Of a DNA stretch of 64,000 nt, positions 1 to 7,241 are shown piece after piece; within the stretch, counting starts at the first letter, position 1, and the number at the start of each line of letters is the position of its first letter. Below the pieces are notes generated by a model. The model did no database searches, was not told the origin of the DNA, and worked only from the letters and a program-made list of their open reading frames with translations. Source of the stretch: Streptomyces liliifuscus (GTDB lineage: Bacteria > Actinomycetota > Actinomycetes > Streptomycetales > Streptomycetaceae). Location: contig NZ_CP066831.1 of the NCBI RefSeq assembly GCF_016598615.1, positions 5,828,001-5,892,000 of the forward strand. Direction: 5' to 3'. Position numbers and translations under genes: made by a program.

Positions 1-890
1 GAGGCGGCCCGGGTCAGGGCGGAGCGGGCGGCCAGGGCGGCGCCGGCGGCTTCGGCGGCGGTATCGGTGACGTGTTCGGCGGGCTGTTCAACCGCGGTGG
101 CGCCACCACCGGCACGCGTACGCAGCCGCGGCGCGGCCAGGACATCGACACCGAGGTCACGCTCAGCTTCACGGAGGCCGTGGACGGGGCGACCGTTCCT
201 CTCCGCATGACCTCGCAGTCCCCCTGCAAGGCCTGTTCGGGCACCGGCGACAAGAACGGCACACCGCGCGTGTGCCCGACCTGTGTCGGCACCGGCCAGG
301 TCGCGCGGGGCTCGGGCGGCGGCTTCTCGCTGACCGACCCGTGCCCCGACTGCAAGGGCCGCGGCCTGATCGCGGAGCACGCGTGCCTGGTCTGCAACGG
401 CTCGGGGCGCGCCAAGTCGTCCCGCACCATGCAGGTCCGTATCCCTGCCGGGGTGTCGGACAACCAGCGCATCCGGCTCCGCGGCAAGGGCGCACCGGGC
501 GAGCGGGGCGGACCGGCGGGCGATCTGTACGTCACCGTGCATGTGGACGCGCACCCGGTCTTCGGCCGCAAGGGCGACAACCTCACCGTCACCGTCCCCG
601 TCACCTTCACGGAGGCGGCGCTCGGCGGCGAGGTCCGCGTGCCCACGCTCGGGGGACCCCCGGTCACCCTGAAGCTGCCCCCGGGCACACCCAACGGCCG
701 TACGATGCGCGCCCGTGGCAAGGGCGCGGTCCGCAAGGACGGCACCCGCGGGGACCTGTTGGTCACCGTCGAGGTGAGTGTCCCCACGGACGTGACGGGG
801 AAGGCTCGTGACGCGCTCGAGGCGTATCGCGAGGCCACCGCGGACGAGGACCCGCGGGCGGAGCTGTTCCAGGCCGCGAAGGGAGCATGA
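1..890 (+). CDS. dnaJ: DnaJ co-chaperone (5' end outside window)
   Basis: Hsp40 co-chaperone of DnaK: it delivers unfolded clients and stimulates DnaK ATPase in the cytoplasm. The reading frame is open from base 3, so the N-terminal J domain lies outside the window. What remains begins in the Gly/Phe-rich linker (bases 3-100), followed by the zinc-binding cysteine-rich domain with four CxxCxGxG modules (CKACSGTG, CPTCVGTG, CPDCKGRG, CLVCNGSG) and the C-terminal beta-sandwich substrate domains. It stops at 888-890, seven bases before hspR, as expected for the 3' end of a dnaK-grpE-dnaJ-hspR operon. The family and completeness of the visible part are clear; the paralog (DnaJ1 or DnaJ2) is inferred from the adjacent hspR. 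Confidence 0.96.
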   Translation, partial: GGPGQGGAGGQGGAGGFGGGIGDVFGGLFNRGGATTGTRTQPRRGQDIDTEVTLSFTEAVDGATVPLRMTSQSPCKACSGTGDKNGTPRVCPTCVGTGQVARGSGGGFSLTDPCPDCKGRGLIAEHACLVCNGSGRAKSSRTMQVRIPAGVSDNQRIRLRGKGAPGERGGPAGDLYVTVHVDAHPVFGRKGDNLTVTVPVTFTEAALGGEVRVPTLGGPPVTLKLPPGTPNGRTMRARGKGAVRKDGTRGDLLVTVEVSVPTDVTGKARDALEAYREATADEDPRAELFQAAKGA

Positions 891-897
891 GGACACC

Positions 898-1365
898 ATG
901 GACGCAACCGGACGCCGTCGACAGAGTTCTTATTCCGCATATGAGCTGACGGAAGAAACACCGGTGTACGTCATCTCGGTGGCCGCCCAGCTCTCCGGCC
1001 TGCACCCGCAGACCCTCCGCCAGTACGACCGCCTCGGCCTGGTCTCCCCGGACCGCACGGCCGGGCGCGGCCGCCGCTACTCGGCCCGTGACATCGAACT
1101 GCTGCGCACCGTCCAGCAGTTGTCGCAGGACGAGGGCATCAACCTCGCCGGCATCAAGCGCATCATCGAGCTGGAGAACCAGGTCGCCGCGCTCCAGTCC
1201 CGCGTCGCGGAGATGGAAGCGGCCCTGGACGGCGCGGCGGCCGCGATGCAGCAGCGCGAGGCCGCCGTCCACGCCTCGTACCGCCGCGACCTGGTCCCGT
1301 ACCAGGAGGTCCAGCAGACGAGCGCGCTGGTGGTGTGGCGCCCGAAGCGACAGCAGTCGGACTGA
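898..1365 (+). CDS. hspR: HspR, MerR-family heat-shock repressor
   Basis: Repressor of the DnaK/ClpB heat-shock regulon in actinomycetes; it binds HAIR operators and is thought to use DnaK as co-repressor. The 155-aa product has an N-terminal MerR winged HTH (residues about 20-90, with the signature SGLHPQTLRQYDRLGL) followed by a coiled-coil segment (IIELENQVAALQSRVAEMEA) typical of MerR dimers. The ATG at 898 follows dnaJ by 7 nt, so the two are co-transcribed and probably translationally coupled. A HAIR-type operator upstream of clpB at 19315-19335 is the expected in-window target. A strong terminator follows at 1400-1439. Confidence 0.95.
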   Translation: MDATGRRRQSSYSAYELTEETPVYVISVAAQLSGLHPQTLRQYDRLGLVSPDRTAGRGRRYSARDIELLRTVQQLSQDEGINLAGIKRIIELENQVAALQSRVAEMEAALDGAAAAMQQREAAVHASYRRDLVPYQEVQQTSALVVWRPKRQQSD

Positions 1366-1399
1366 CACGCGCGTGTAGTCCGACACTTGCAGGCACACA

Positions 1400-1439
1400 G
1401 GAGGGGCCCGGAGATTCGACCGAATCTCCGGGCCCCTCC
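1400..1439 (+). terminator. Rho-independent-like terminator of the dnaK operon
   Basis: Perfect 19-bp inverted repeat (1400-1418 pairs with 1421-1439) with a 2-nt apex, very GC-rich, 34 nt after the hspR stop. There is no U-tract, which is usual for Streptomyces. Confidence 0.8.
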
Positions 1440-1460
1440 CACGTGTTGCGATCATGTACG

Positions 1461-1492
1461 GGACTACTGGACTACTGGACTACCGGACTACT
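1461..1492. repeat. 8-bp tandem repeat, four copies
   Basis: Four consecutive copies of GGACTACT (third copy GGACTACC) between the hspR terminator and the next start codon. It may be polymorphic; no function is assigned. Confidence 0.8.
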
Positions 1493-1536
1493 GATCCACG
1501 GATCCGTTGGATTCACGGGGGGAATGGAGCGTTTCC

Positions 1537-2052
1537 ATGGCGATGGTGGGGCTGTTCTGGATCGCCGAGGGCGATGTGTATGTGGGAGCGAAGCCGTCCG
1601 GGCGTGCCCCGGGAGTGCGGCTGACGCCGGAGGGGGTCGTGTCGCTCGGCGACGGCAGCTCGGACCTGTGGCCGTGGGACAAGGTGCGTGGACTGACCGT
1701 CGAGGATGTCCCGTTGAAATCCGTCAGGCGTCAGATCAGCGTGATGGTGGACATGGTGCTGACCGTGACCAGCTTCGGCGAGACCGATGCGCCGCCGATG
1801 ATGAGCTTCGTCGTCGACACGGCCGACGGGACCACCGATCTGACCGTGTACGCGGCGGCGTCCAGCTACTCCCAGGAGGAGTACGACCTCTCGCTGTCCC
1901 TCCTGGCACACCTGACGGCGGGCGAGGCCACCCTGCGGGCGACGCTGGCCGCCATGGCGCAGTGGGGCCGGGCCCACGAGGGCGGGTCGCCCCGGGCGGC
2001 GGAGCGGGAGGGGTTGCTGCGGGAGTGGGTCGGGGTCGGCAGCCTCTCGTGA
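1537..2052 (+). CDS. Conserved hypothetical protein
   Basis: 171-aa cytoplasmic protein with no signal peptide, membrane segment or recognisable catalytic motif. The first half (MAMVGLFWIAEGDVYVG, then short strands ending at LWPWDKVRGL) reads as a beta-rich domain that converts a stored value into a PH/SHOCT-like fold; the second half is helical and acidic. The ATG at 1537 is chosen because GGAG at 1526-1529 sits 7 nt upstream; an upstream TTG at 1507 lacks a good ribosome-binding site. Its own promoter must lie between the hspR terminator and 1526. Function unknown. Confidence 0.7.
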   Translation: MAMVGLFWIAEGDVYVGAKPSGRAPGVRLTPEGVVSLGDGSSDLWPWDKVRGLTVEDVPLKSVRRQISVMVDMVLTVTSFGETDAPPMMSFVVDTADGTTDLTVYAAASSYSQEEYDLSLSLLAHLTAGEATLRATLAAMAQWGRAHEGGSPRAAEREGLLREWVGVGSLS

Positions 2053-2095
2053 GCGGCCGGGCACCGGGGGCGGCGGGGCCTCAGGCGCGCCCGGC

Positions 2096-2821
2096 TCACG
2101 GACGTGCCGCGACGAAGACGAACTCCCGGCCGGGCCGGTCGGGAGCGTCGCGCACATCCCGCACGACGTACCCCTGCGCGGCCAGGTCCGCCTCGATCTC
2201 GTCCCGCTCGCGGAAACAGAGGGTCGATTCCGAGGTGAGCACCTGTCCGTCCGCGGCGAACACATAGGTGTGGCGGAACGTCACCAGCGGCCCGTCGACC
2301 TCGACCAGATCGTCCCAGCCCTCGACCGCGCCGACGCCCGGGATCTCCGTAACCCCGTACGAGGCCTCGCGGGTCCACTCCTCCCAGGCGCGCCGGGCCG
2401 GATCCCGGGTCTCGAAGACGAAATGCCCGCCGGGCCGCAGGGCTTCGTGGACGCCCCGCAGGGACTCCCGCCACATATCCGGACCGGCCAGCTGCTGGGC
2501 GGCGTTCCCCGTCATGGTCGCGAGGTCGGCCTGGAGCGGCGGGAGGGTGGTGGCGTCACCGTGGATCCAGCGCACCCTTTCGCTGCCGGGCCTGCCCCGG
2601 GCCACGTCGAGGGAGGCCCGCGCGGGATCGACGCCGACCACCTGGATCCCGCGATCGGCGAGCAGGAGCGCGAACACCCCTGTCCCGCAGCCGATGTCCA
2701 GCACCTGACGCGCCCCGAACTCCTCCGCGATGCCGACGTACGCGTCGAGGTCGCTCCGATCGGGATCGAGCACGTCGTAGATCGCCGCGAGCCGAGGATG
2801 CCCGAAGGCCTCGCCCGCCAT
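2096..2821 (-). CDS. Class I SAM-dependent methyltransferase
   Basis: 241-aa cytoplasmic methyltransferase with a Rossmann fold. Motif I is VLDIGCGTGVFALLLADRG (about residues 40-58), followed by the acidic ribose contact GVDPA and motif III WIHGDATTLP. The C-terminal half (FETRDPARRAWEEW and following strands) resembles methyltransferases acting on small molecules. The substrate cannot be deduced: the neighbours are unrelated small genes. It is transcribed away from the gene at 1537, convergent with it (43-bp gap). The downstream half is complete and of usual family length. Confidence 0.85.
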   Translation of the reverse strand: MAGEAFGHPRLAAIYDVLDPDRSDLDAYVGIAEEFGARQVLDIGCGTGVFALLLADRGIQVVGVDPARASLDVARGRPGSERVRWIHGDATTLPPLQADLATMTGNAAQQLAGPDMWRESLRGVHEALRPGGHFVFETRDPARRAWEEWTREASYGVTEIPGVGAVEGWDDLVEVDGPLVTFRHTYVFAADGQVLTSESTLCFRERDEIEADLAAQGYVVRDVRDAPDRPGREFVFVAARP

Positions 2822-3037
2822 CAGGAGTTGGGACCCGCGAGGCCCTGCGGGCCGCCGCTGAACGTCGACTTCTGTCGGCTGAGCTCAGACATCCGCGTCT
2901 CCCCGGAGGGTGTGGAGGGTGTGCTGGACGAGGGCCGGAGAGTCCTTCGCGGAGTGTGCCTCCGGGGGCCAACGATACGTCGATCGGGGCAGGGTGTAAT
3001 CAGTGCGCCGCCGGAACAGCGGCCCCCTCTCGCGGCC

Positions 3038-3301
3038 TCAACCGGATGCCTCAACGCCCTTTCGCCTGCCCGCCACGCGGCGTTCCCGCAGGCTCACGGC
3101 CCACGATGCCAGTGCGAGGCAGACGGGCAGGTACACCCACAAGTAGGAGGCACCGGAACCCGCGAGGAGAAACCATGACGACACCGCAGCCGTGAGCAGT
3201 GCGGTGGGCAGCCACTGACGCCAGGGCGGCAAGTGGCTCATTCGAAGGACTGACCAGGCCATCCAGGCGAACACGCACAGGACGGGGATGCCGAAGATCA
3301 T
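3038..3301 (-). CDS. Small integral membrane protein
   Basis: 87-aa protein with about three hydrophobic segments: residues 1-18 (MIFGIPVLCVFAWMAWSV), 29-46 (LPTALLTAAVSSWFLLAG) and 50-68 (ASYLWVYLPVCLALASWAV), ending in a basic cytoplasmic tail (RERRVAGRRKG). GGAG lies 7 nt before the ATG at 3301. No family recognised. The 3302-3513 region upstream contains no other gene I can support. Confidence 0.55.
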   Translation of the reverse strand: MIFGIPVLCVFAWMAWSVLRMSHLPPWRQWLPTALLTAAVSSWFLLAGSGASYLWVYLPVCLALASWAVSLRERRVAGRRKGVEASG

Positions 3302-3513
3302 CCAAGGCTCCGGAACGTAGAGGCGGACGTCGGGCCCGAGCGAGCCCGCCGAACGTACCGCCTGCTCCCGGGACCGGTCCCGAAGGTCCTGGGCAGCAGA
3401 GCGCGGTCGCCGTTGCCGGGGAGGGGCCGGCCCGGTCGCGGGCAGGAGCCGGGGAGTTGAATCCGCCGGCCCCTACCCGGCAACCGTCCTTTCCGGTGAG
3501 CGGAACGGCGGGG

Positions 3514-3768
3514 CTATCGGCCCAGGGTCTGCCAGACCGTGAGGGCCAGTGCGAGGCATGACGTGGCCGCCGCCAGGGACGGCAGGGGCCAGCGGGTGCG
3601 TTCCAGGGCCTCGATACGGGTCTCGTGCTCGTCCAGGGTCTTGTCGGTCTGGTCGGCGCGCTGGAGAAGGAGCGCGAGGTCGCCCCGGGTGGTGGCGAAA
3701 CCGACGTCGACCGAGCGACGCAGCCGCTCCAGCTCCAGAACGACCTCCTCCGCCTCAGTGATCGTCAT
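3514..3768 (-). CDS. Small coiled-coil protein with C-terminal membrane anchor
   Basis: 84-aa product starting MTITEAEEVVLELERL, with an amphipathic/coiled-coil region (residues 5-55, containing DQTDKTLDEHETRIEALE) and a single hydrophobic C-terminal helix (LAAATSCLALALTVW). This layout is common in small phage- or element-associated hypotheticals. The ATG at 3768 has AGAGG upstream and lies inside the 3' end of the preceding 36-aa ORF, so the two are probably coupled. A longer in-frame start at 3852 is rejected because it would run through that ORF. Confidence 0.6.
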   Translation of the reverse strand: MTITEAEEVVLELERLRRSVDVGFATTRGDLALLLQRADQTDKTLDEHETRIEALERTRWPLPSLAAATSCLALALTVWQTLGR

Positions 3769-3865
3769 CGGGCGGCACCTCTTCCCGGCGTTCCTCGAAC
3801 AGGGTCCGGAATGCCGTACGCAGGGCTCTGCGCACGGCATTGGCATCGACATCGGCGTAGGTCAT
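3755..3865 (-). CDS. 36-aa small protein
   Basis: Short ORF starting MTYADVDANAVRRALRTAFR and ending in an acidic tail. GGAG lies 7 nt upstream of the ATG at 3865, and the stop overlaps the start of the next gene by 14 nt, which argues for real coupled translation. Mostly one amphipathic, basic helix. No family recognised. Its start codon overlaps the start of the opposite-strand gene at 3864. Confidence 0.5.
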   Translation of the reverse strand: MTYADVDANAVRRALRTAFRTLFEERREEVPPDDDH

Positions 3866-4223
3866 GATGGCGCTCCTCCTCGTGCCTCTTGTCCTTCGGG
3901 TGTGGGAACTGCACGGTCCTGACAGTGGGGGTTCAGATGTACGGCCCTGCGATACCGGTCGCCATGGTGGATCGAACGGAATCAACTTCCTTGTGATGCG
4001 GTTCACGGCAGAAGACGGCAGGAGCCTGCAAGCGAAGGTGGGGCCCTTCAGGAGCCCTCCTGCCCTCGTCGGAGGTGTCACCGACGTGGTCCATGACCCG
4101 AAGGACCTGTCCAACGTCGGGACACCCGGCCAGATGACGAGCGGAAGGGTGGCCCTGCCGACGGCCATCGCCTCCGGTCTGATGCTCGCTCTCTCGCTCC
4201 TCTTCCTGTTCTTCGGCGCGTGA
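3864..4223 (+). CDS. DUF3592-like membrane protein, possibly degenerate
   Basis: 119-aa ORF. The N-terminal hydrophobic stretch LLLVPLVLRVW, a middle beta-rich domain (FLVMRFTAEDGRSLQAK ... VVHDPKD) and a C-terminal transmembrane helix (ALPTAIASGLMLALSLLFLFF) match the usual plan of DUF3592 proteins, which are small envelope proteins of unknown role. The assigned start has no clear ribosome-binding site and overlaps the start of the minus-strand 36-aa ORF, and the first membrane helix is short. The true N-terminus may lie elsewhere or be damaged. The stretch 4224-4355 holds no supported gene. Confidence 0.5.
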   Translation: MMALLLVPLVLRVWELHGPDSGGSDVRPCDTGRHGGSNGINFLVMRFTAEDGRSLQAKVGPFRSPPALVGGVTDVVHDPKDLSNVGTPGQMTSGRVALPTAIASGLMLALSLLFLFFGA

Positions 4224-4355
4224 TGAGCAAGTCCGGGCAACACGAAGCGGCAGGCCCGCCGCCCGTCCTCCGGGCGCAGCTCTGCCGCTGCATCCACTGT
4301 GACACCGGTCGGGGAATCATGCAACTGGCCTATGCCGGGCGGCTATTCGACGGGA

Positions 4356-4577
4356 TCAGTGGTCGTGGTGCCGGGCGAGGTGTGTCGTCCGTTCGGCGGC
4401 GAAGACGTCCTCCAGGCGGAAGAGGCGCCGTCGGCCCTGTGTGCCCGCGGGCCGCAGATGGCCGCGCTGTACCCACTTGCGGATGGTCGCGGTCGTGACG
4501 CCCGCCTCGTCGGCGGCCAACTCGGCGGTGATCAAAGGAGTGTTGACAGCCTTGCTGACGTTCGTGGCTCCGGTCAT
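4356..4577 (-). CDS. MerR-like/excisionase-type DNA-binding protein
   Basis: 73-aa protein consisting almost entirely of a helix-turn-helix of the MerR/excisionase type: PLITAELAADEAGVTTATIR, then the wing WVQRGHLRPAGTQGRRRLF and a short tail. It most likely binds DNA as a dimer; the target is unknown. The ATG at 4577 overlaps the TGA of the upstream zinc-ribbon gene by 1 nt (TGATG), so it is the last gene of a three-gene translationally coupled operon. A longer in-frame start at 4622 would run into that gene and is not preferred. Confidence 0.75.
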   Translation of the reverse strand: MTGATNVSKAVNTPLITAELAADEAGVTTATIRKWVQRGHLRPAGTQGRRRLFRLEDVFAAERTTHLARHHDH

Positions 4578-5086
4578 CAGTGCTCGGCCTCCAGTAACCG
4601 CCCGCACGCGGGGTTGACGCATCTGATCTCGGCCCGCTCCGGTAACGCCCGCAGTGAGACGCAGTCGCAGGCGGGGCAGCGGCCCGGCAGCCGTACGAGT
4701 TGCTCCGGGTCGCCGAGCGCGCGGGCGCAGCGTGCGGCCATCCGCCGGGTCTCTTCCTCGACGTGCGGGGCGAGCAGCGGGTCGGCGGCGATGCGGTCCA
4801 GCAGTCCGGAGATACGGCGCAGCCGTACCGGTACGGAGGCAGGGGGCACCGGCCGCAGGCCGAGTCGTTCACGTACGGCCTCCTCCAGTTCGACGACTCC
4901 GTCGGTGATGTCCCGTACGGCGTCGGAGACGTACAGGCGGACCGGAGCGGTCGTGCCGCCGACGGGTCCGTCGCCCCGGCGCTCACGCGGTCCTCCGTGG
5001 GCCGCGGGGGCCAACTCCTCGACGAGGTCCGGGAAGCGGCGGACGAGCGAGGCGATCCAGACGGCTCCACCGTGGTCCTCGCTCAT
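4577..5086 (-). CDS. Zinc-ribbon protein
   Basis: 169-aa protein starting MSEDHGGAVWIASLVRRFPD. The N-terminal and central parts are helical; the C-terminus carries a four-cysteine zinc ribbon (CPACDCVSLRAL ... CVNPACGRLL, residues about 138-164). Such ribbons usually bind nucleic acid or protein. The ATG at 5086 overlaps the stop of the 23-aa ORF upstream (ATGA), and its own stop overlaps the HTH gene. This conserved pairing of ribbon and HTH suggests they work together, possibly in DNA-level regulation. No enzymatic motif seen. Confidence 0.7.
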   Translation of the reverse strand: MSEDHGGAVWIASLVRRFPDLVEELAPAAHGGPRERRGDGPVGGTTAPVRLYVSDAVRDITDGVVELEEAVRERLGLRPVPPASVPVRLRRISGLLDRIAADPLLAPHVEEETRRMAARCARALGDPEQLVRLPGRCPACDCVSLRALPERAEIRCVNPACGRLLEAEH

Positions 5087-5154
5087 CGGCCGACCTCGCA
5101 CGGCTCGTGGACCGTGATCGCGGTGGCGGCGGCTCCGGGCGGCTGGTCGGGCAC
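5083..5154 (-). CDS. 23-aa leader or small protein
   Basis: GTG-initiated ORF (VPDQPPGAAATAITVHEPC...) preceded by GGAGG with 8-nt spacing and ending in an ATGA overlap with the zinc-ribbon gene. These two features are why I call it real despite its length. It could be a coupling leader peptide or a small functional protein. Confidence 0.5.
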   Translation of the reverse strand: MPDQPPGAAATAITVHEPCEVGR

Positions 5155-5177
5155 GTGCAACCCCTCCCTATCTATGG

Positions 5178-5191
5178 GAACATATGTTCGA
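5178..5191. promoter_or_regulatory. LexA (SOS) box-like palindrome
   Basis: GAACATATGTTC (5178-5189) is a perfect 12-bp palindrome followed by GA. It fits the actinobacterial LexA core GAAC-RYRY-GTTC, with the right flank (GA) but not the left flank (GG instead of TC). It lies 24 nt upstream of the GTG of the minus-strand three-gene operon, where a repressor would overlap the promoter. Confidence 0.5.
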
Positions 5192-5333
5192 TGGTTGCGA
5201 ACGAGCGGACAGAGTTGCATGTTGCGAGCGCGTACGCAAGTGATTACGTTCCGTGGAGGTCGATGTGACGGCGAGTCCTCAAACCCTCCTGAGCTGCGGG
5301 AAGTTGCCGAATCTCCACAGTTACGCGCGGGCG

Positions 5334-5368
5334 CGCACACACATTGGTGCGTGTGCGATCGGTACTCT
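5334..5368 (+). promoter_or_regulatory. Promoter and inverted repeat of the XRE gene
   Basis: Inverted repeat CGCACAC (5334-5340) / GTGTGCG (5351-5357), followed by a -10 box TACTCT at 5363-5368. Transcription would start near 5375, giving a leader of about 22 nt before the ATG at 5397 and excluding the upstream GTG start at 5253. Confidence 0.5.
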
Positions 5369-5396
5369 GCCCCGGCGACGAGGGGAGATCGGACTC

Positions 5397-5846
5397 ATGG
5401 CTTCGAGCTCACGGGTCGGTGCCCGCGCCGACCACAACCTCCGGGCCGCGGGGCTCGACGACTTCGCCGGCTGGATCGAGGGGCTGCTGCGCGCCCGGGG
5501 CTACGACATCGACAGCCCCCGCGGCGGCGGCCGTTCGAAGCTCGCCGACGACGCGGGGGTGCACCGGGCCGCCGTAAGCCGGCTGCTCCAGCGGCAGTCC
5601 ATGCCCGACCTGGAGACGATGCGGCGTATCGCGGCCGTACTCGGCGTGCCACTGCGGGAGATGCTCATCCGCTCCGGCCGGCTCACCGAGGACGATCTGC
5701 CGGTGTCGGACAACGGGCACCCCGCGAGCGGCGAGGACCGTCCGTGGCTGAGCGCCGAGGAAGCCGCCCTCCGCATGGGCGTCCCGCCCGAACTGCGGGA
5801 GCTGTTCGCCAAGGTGGCCCAGCAGTTCCTGCCGAAGAGTGGCTGA
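5397..5846 (+). CDS. XRE-family helix-turn-helix regulator
   Basis: 149-aa cytoplasmic DNA-binding protein. The HTH occupies residues about 25-90: LLRARGYDIDSPRGGGRSKL, then ADDAGVHRAAVSRLLQ (recognition helix) and MPDLETMRRIAAVLGVPLRE. The C-terminal part (SAEEAALRMGVPPELREL) is helical and may serve dimerisation or ligand sensing. Start chosen at the ATG at 5397, which has GGGGAG upstream and a TACTCT -10 box at 5363. An inverted repeat at 5334-5357 may be its own operator. The regulon is unknown. Confidence 0.8.
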   Translation: MASSSRVGARADHNLRAAGLDDFAGWIEGLLRARGYDIDSPRGGGRSKLADDAGVHRAAVSRLLQRQSMPDLETMRRIAAVLGVPLREMLIRSGRLTEDDLPVSDNGHPASGEDRPWLSAEEAALRMGVPPELRELFAKVAQQFLPKSG

Positions 5847-5934
5847 CGGGCAAGGGGCGGCCGGGGGCCGGAGGCTCGGGCTGTCGGCCGTCGGCCATTT
5901 GCCATTGGCCTGCGGGGGCTTGAGGGAGCGCGGC

Positions 5935-6294
5935 ATGGGAAATCCAGGAGGCGGCGGCCCGGGCGACGAGGCGGAACGCGTCTCCCGCCTGGTGGGCGAA
6001 CTGCTCATCGGGCTCGGCGAGAAGATCCGGGCGGCGGGACCGGAATCCGTCCGCGTCCTCACCGAGGAAGAACTCCAACGGCATCAGCTGAACTGGTTCC
6101 GCGCGGGCTGGGACGAGCATGCGCGGGCGACGGGCCGGGAGGGGCAGGAGCATGGGGAGGGGCGGGCTGGGCCCGGTTCCGACGTCTCCGGGCATCCCGA
6201 TACCGAGGACTTCCCCGTCCTGCCCTCCGTCCGCCTCCTCCGTTTCCCGGAACGCCCGCCGGACGACGGGGGCCGGGACGAGGGGCGGGACTGA
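5935..6294 (+). CDS. Hypothetical protein downstream of the XRE gene
   Basis: 119-aa hydrophilic protein beginning MGNPGGGGPGDEAERVSRLV. A central helical segment (LVGELLIGLGEKIRAAGPES, then EEELQRHQLNWFRAGWDEHA) is followed by a disordered Gly/Glu-rich tail. GAGGGAG lies 6 nt before the ATG at 5935. An in-frame start overlapping the XRE stop (GTG at 5839) is possible. It probably shares a transcript with the XRE gene. No family recognised. Confidence 0.5.
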   Translation: MGNPGGGGPGDEAERVSRLVGELLIGLGEKIRAAGPESVRVLTEEELQRHQLNWFRAGWDEHARATGREGQEHGEGRAGPGSDVSGHPDTEDFPVLPSVRLLRFPERPPDDGGRDEGRD

Positions 6295-6320
6295 CCACGG
6301 CGTGTGGGCGTGGGCGTGGC

Positions 6321-6896
6321 TCAGGACGTCGTCTCTGTGCGCTCGTAACGCAGCATGACCACGCCGTTGCCGAAGGCGTGGGTCTCGATGAGGCGGAGTC
6401 GGGAGAGGGCGTCGGTGTCGCGGAAGAGGGGGTTGCCGTGGCCGATGAGCACCGGGTGGACGTAGATCCGGTACTCGTCGATCAGGTCGTGCCGCCGGAA
6501 CTCCGCCGCGAGGTCCGCCCCGCCGACCACGAGGTCCCCGCCCGGCTGTTCCTTGAGCGCCCTGATTACGTCGGGGGCGACCTCCCGTACGACGGTCGCG
6601 TTCCAGTCGGCCTTCTCCAGCGTCCGTGAGTAGACGATCTTCGGGATGTCACGCCAGATCGCGGCGAACTCGCGGTTGGTCTCGGAGCACTCGGGGTCCT
6701 GGTCGGCGGTCGGCCAGTAGGCCGCCATCAACTCGTGTGTGACTCGGCCGGTCAGGAGGCCGCCGAGTTCGCCCACGAATTCGTTGAAGTGCCGGAGCAG
6801 TTCGTCGTCGACCACGTGCCAGTCGATCTCGCGGTTCGGTCCCTCGAAGAACCCGTCGAGGGAGACGCCAATACTCAGAACGATCTTTCGCACCAC
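6321..6896 (-). CDS. RibD/dihydrofolate-reductase-fold reductase
   Basis: 191-aa protein of the RibD C-terminal/DHFR-like superfamily. The N-terminus MVRKIVLSIGVSLDGFFEGP and the nucleotide-binding segment GGDLVVGGADLAAEFRRHDLIDEY, followed by VHPVLIGHGNPLF, are family hallmarks. Members bind NADPH and are mostly uncharacterised reductases. Length is normal and both ends are intact. It is transcribed alone, towards the gene ending at 6294. Substrate unknown. Confidence 0.88.
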   Translation of the reverse strand: MVRKIVLSIGVSLDGFFEGPNREIDWHVVDDELLRHFNEFVGELGGLLTGRVTHELMAAYWPTADQDPECSETNREFAAIWRDIPKIVYSRTLEKADWNATVVREVAPDVIRALKEQPGGDLVVGGADLAAEFRRHDLIDEYRIYVHPVLIGHGNPLFRDTDALSRLRLIETHAFGNGVVMLRYERTETTS

Positions 6897-6994
6897 GGAC
6901 CTCGCGGGGGTGGGTTGGTCGTGTCTGCCTTCTGTCCGTCGGATGGTGTCAGACGGGGGTGGTGTCCGCAGGTACGTGAGGTCTGTTTTCTTCG

Positions 6995-7225
6995 CCCCCG
7001 CCGCCCCTACCCATTCCCGTCCCTTTCCGGGGCTCCGCCCCAGACCCCGGCGGGAGCGTTTTCGGGTGCGGGTTCGTTGTGGCTGGTCGCGCAGTTCCCC
7101 GCGCCCCTAGGTACCTCGGCCCCCAGGTACCTGGGGGCGCGGGGAACTGCGCAGTCTTTTGGTCTTTGGGGGTTCGGGGGCGGAGCCCCTGAGTCAGGGA
7201 CGGGAATGGGTAGGGGCGGCGGGGG
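6995..7225. repeat. Nested long inverted repeat filling the 6897-7241 intergenic gap
   Basis: The 345-bp gap between two minus-strand genes holds no ORF I support. It contains a perfect 30-bp inverted repeat (6995-7024 with 7196-7225). Inside it is a second 19-bp inverted repeat (7089-7107 with 7134-7152) built from the dispersed GCGCAGTTCCCCGCGCCCC element, with further complementary GC-rich stretches between. As RNA it would form one long cruciform-like hairpin; it probably also terminates the DHA2 exporter transcript. Confidence 0.85.
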
Positions 7226-7241
7226 GCGAGGGAAAAGCAGG

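Noticed and set aside
5253..5397. Upstream GTG start for the XRE gene
   Set aside because: A -10 box and inverted repeat lie at 5334-5368, inside the extension, and the ATG at 5397 has a better ribosome-binding site.
6995..7225. Insertion-sequence ends
   Set aside because: The arms are perfect inverted repeats but enclose no transposase and no target-site duplication was visible.
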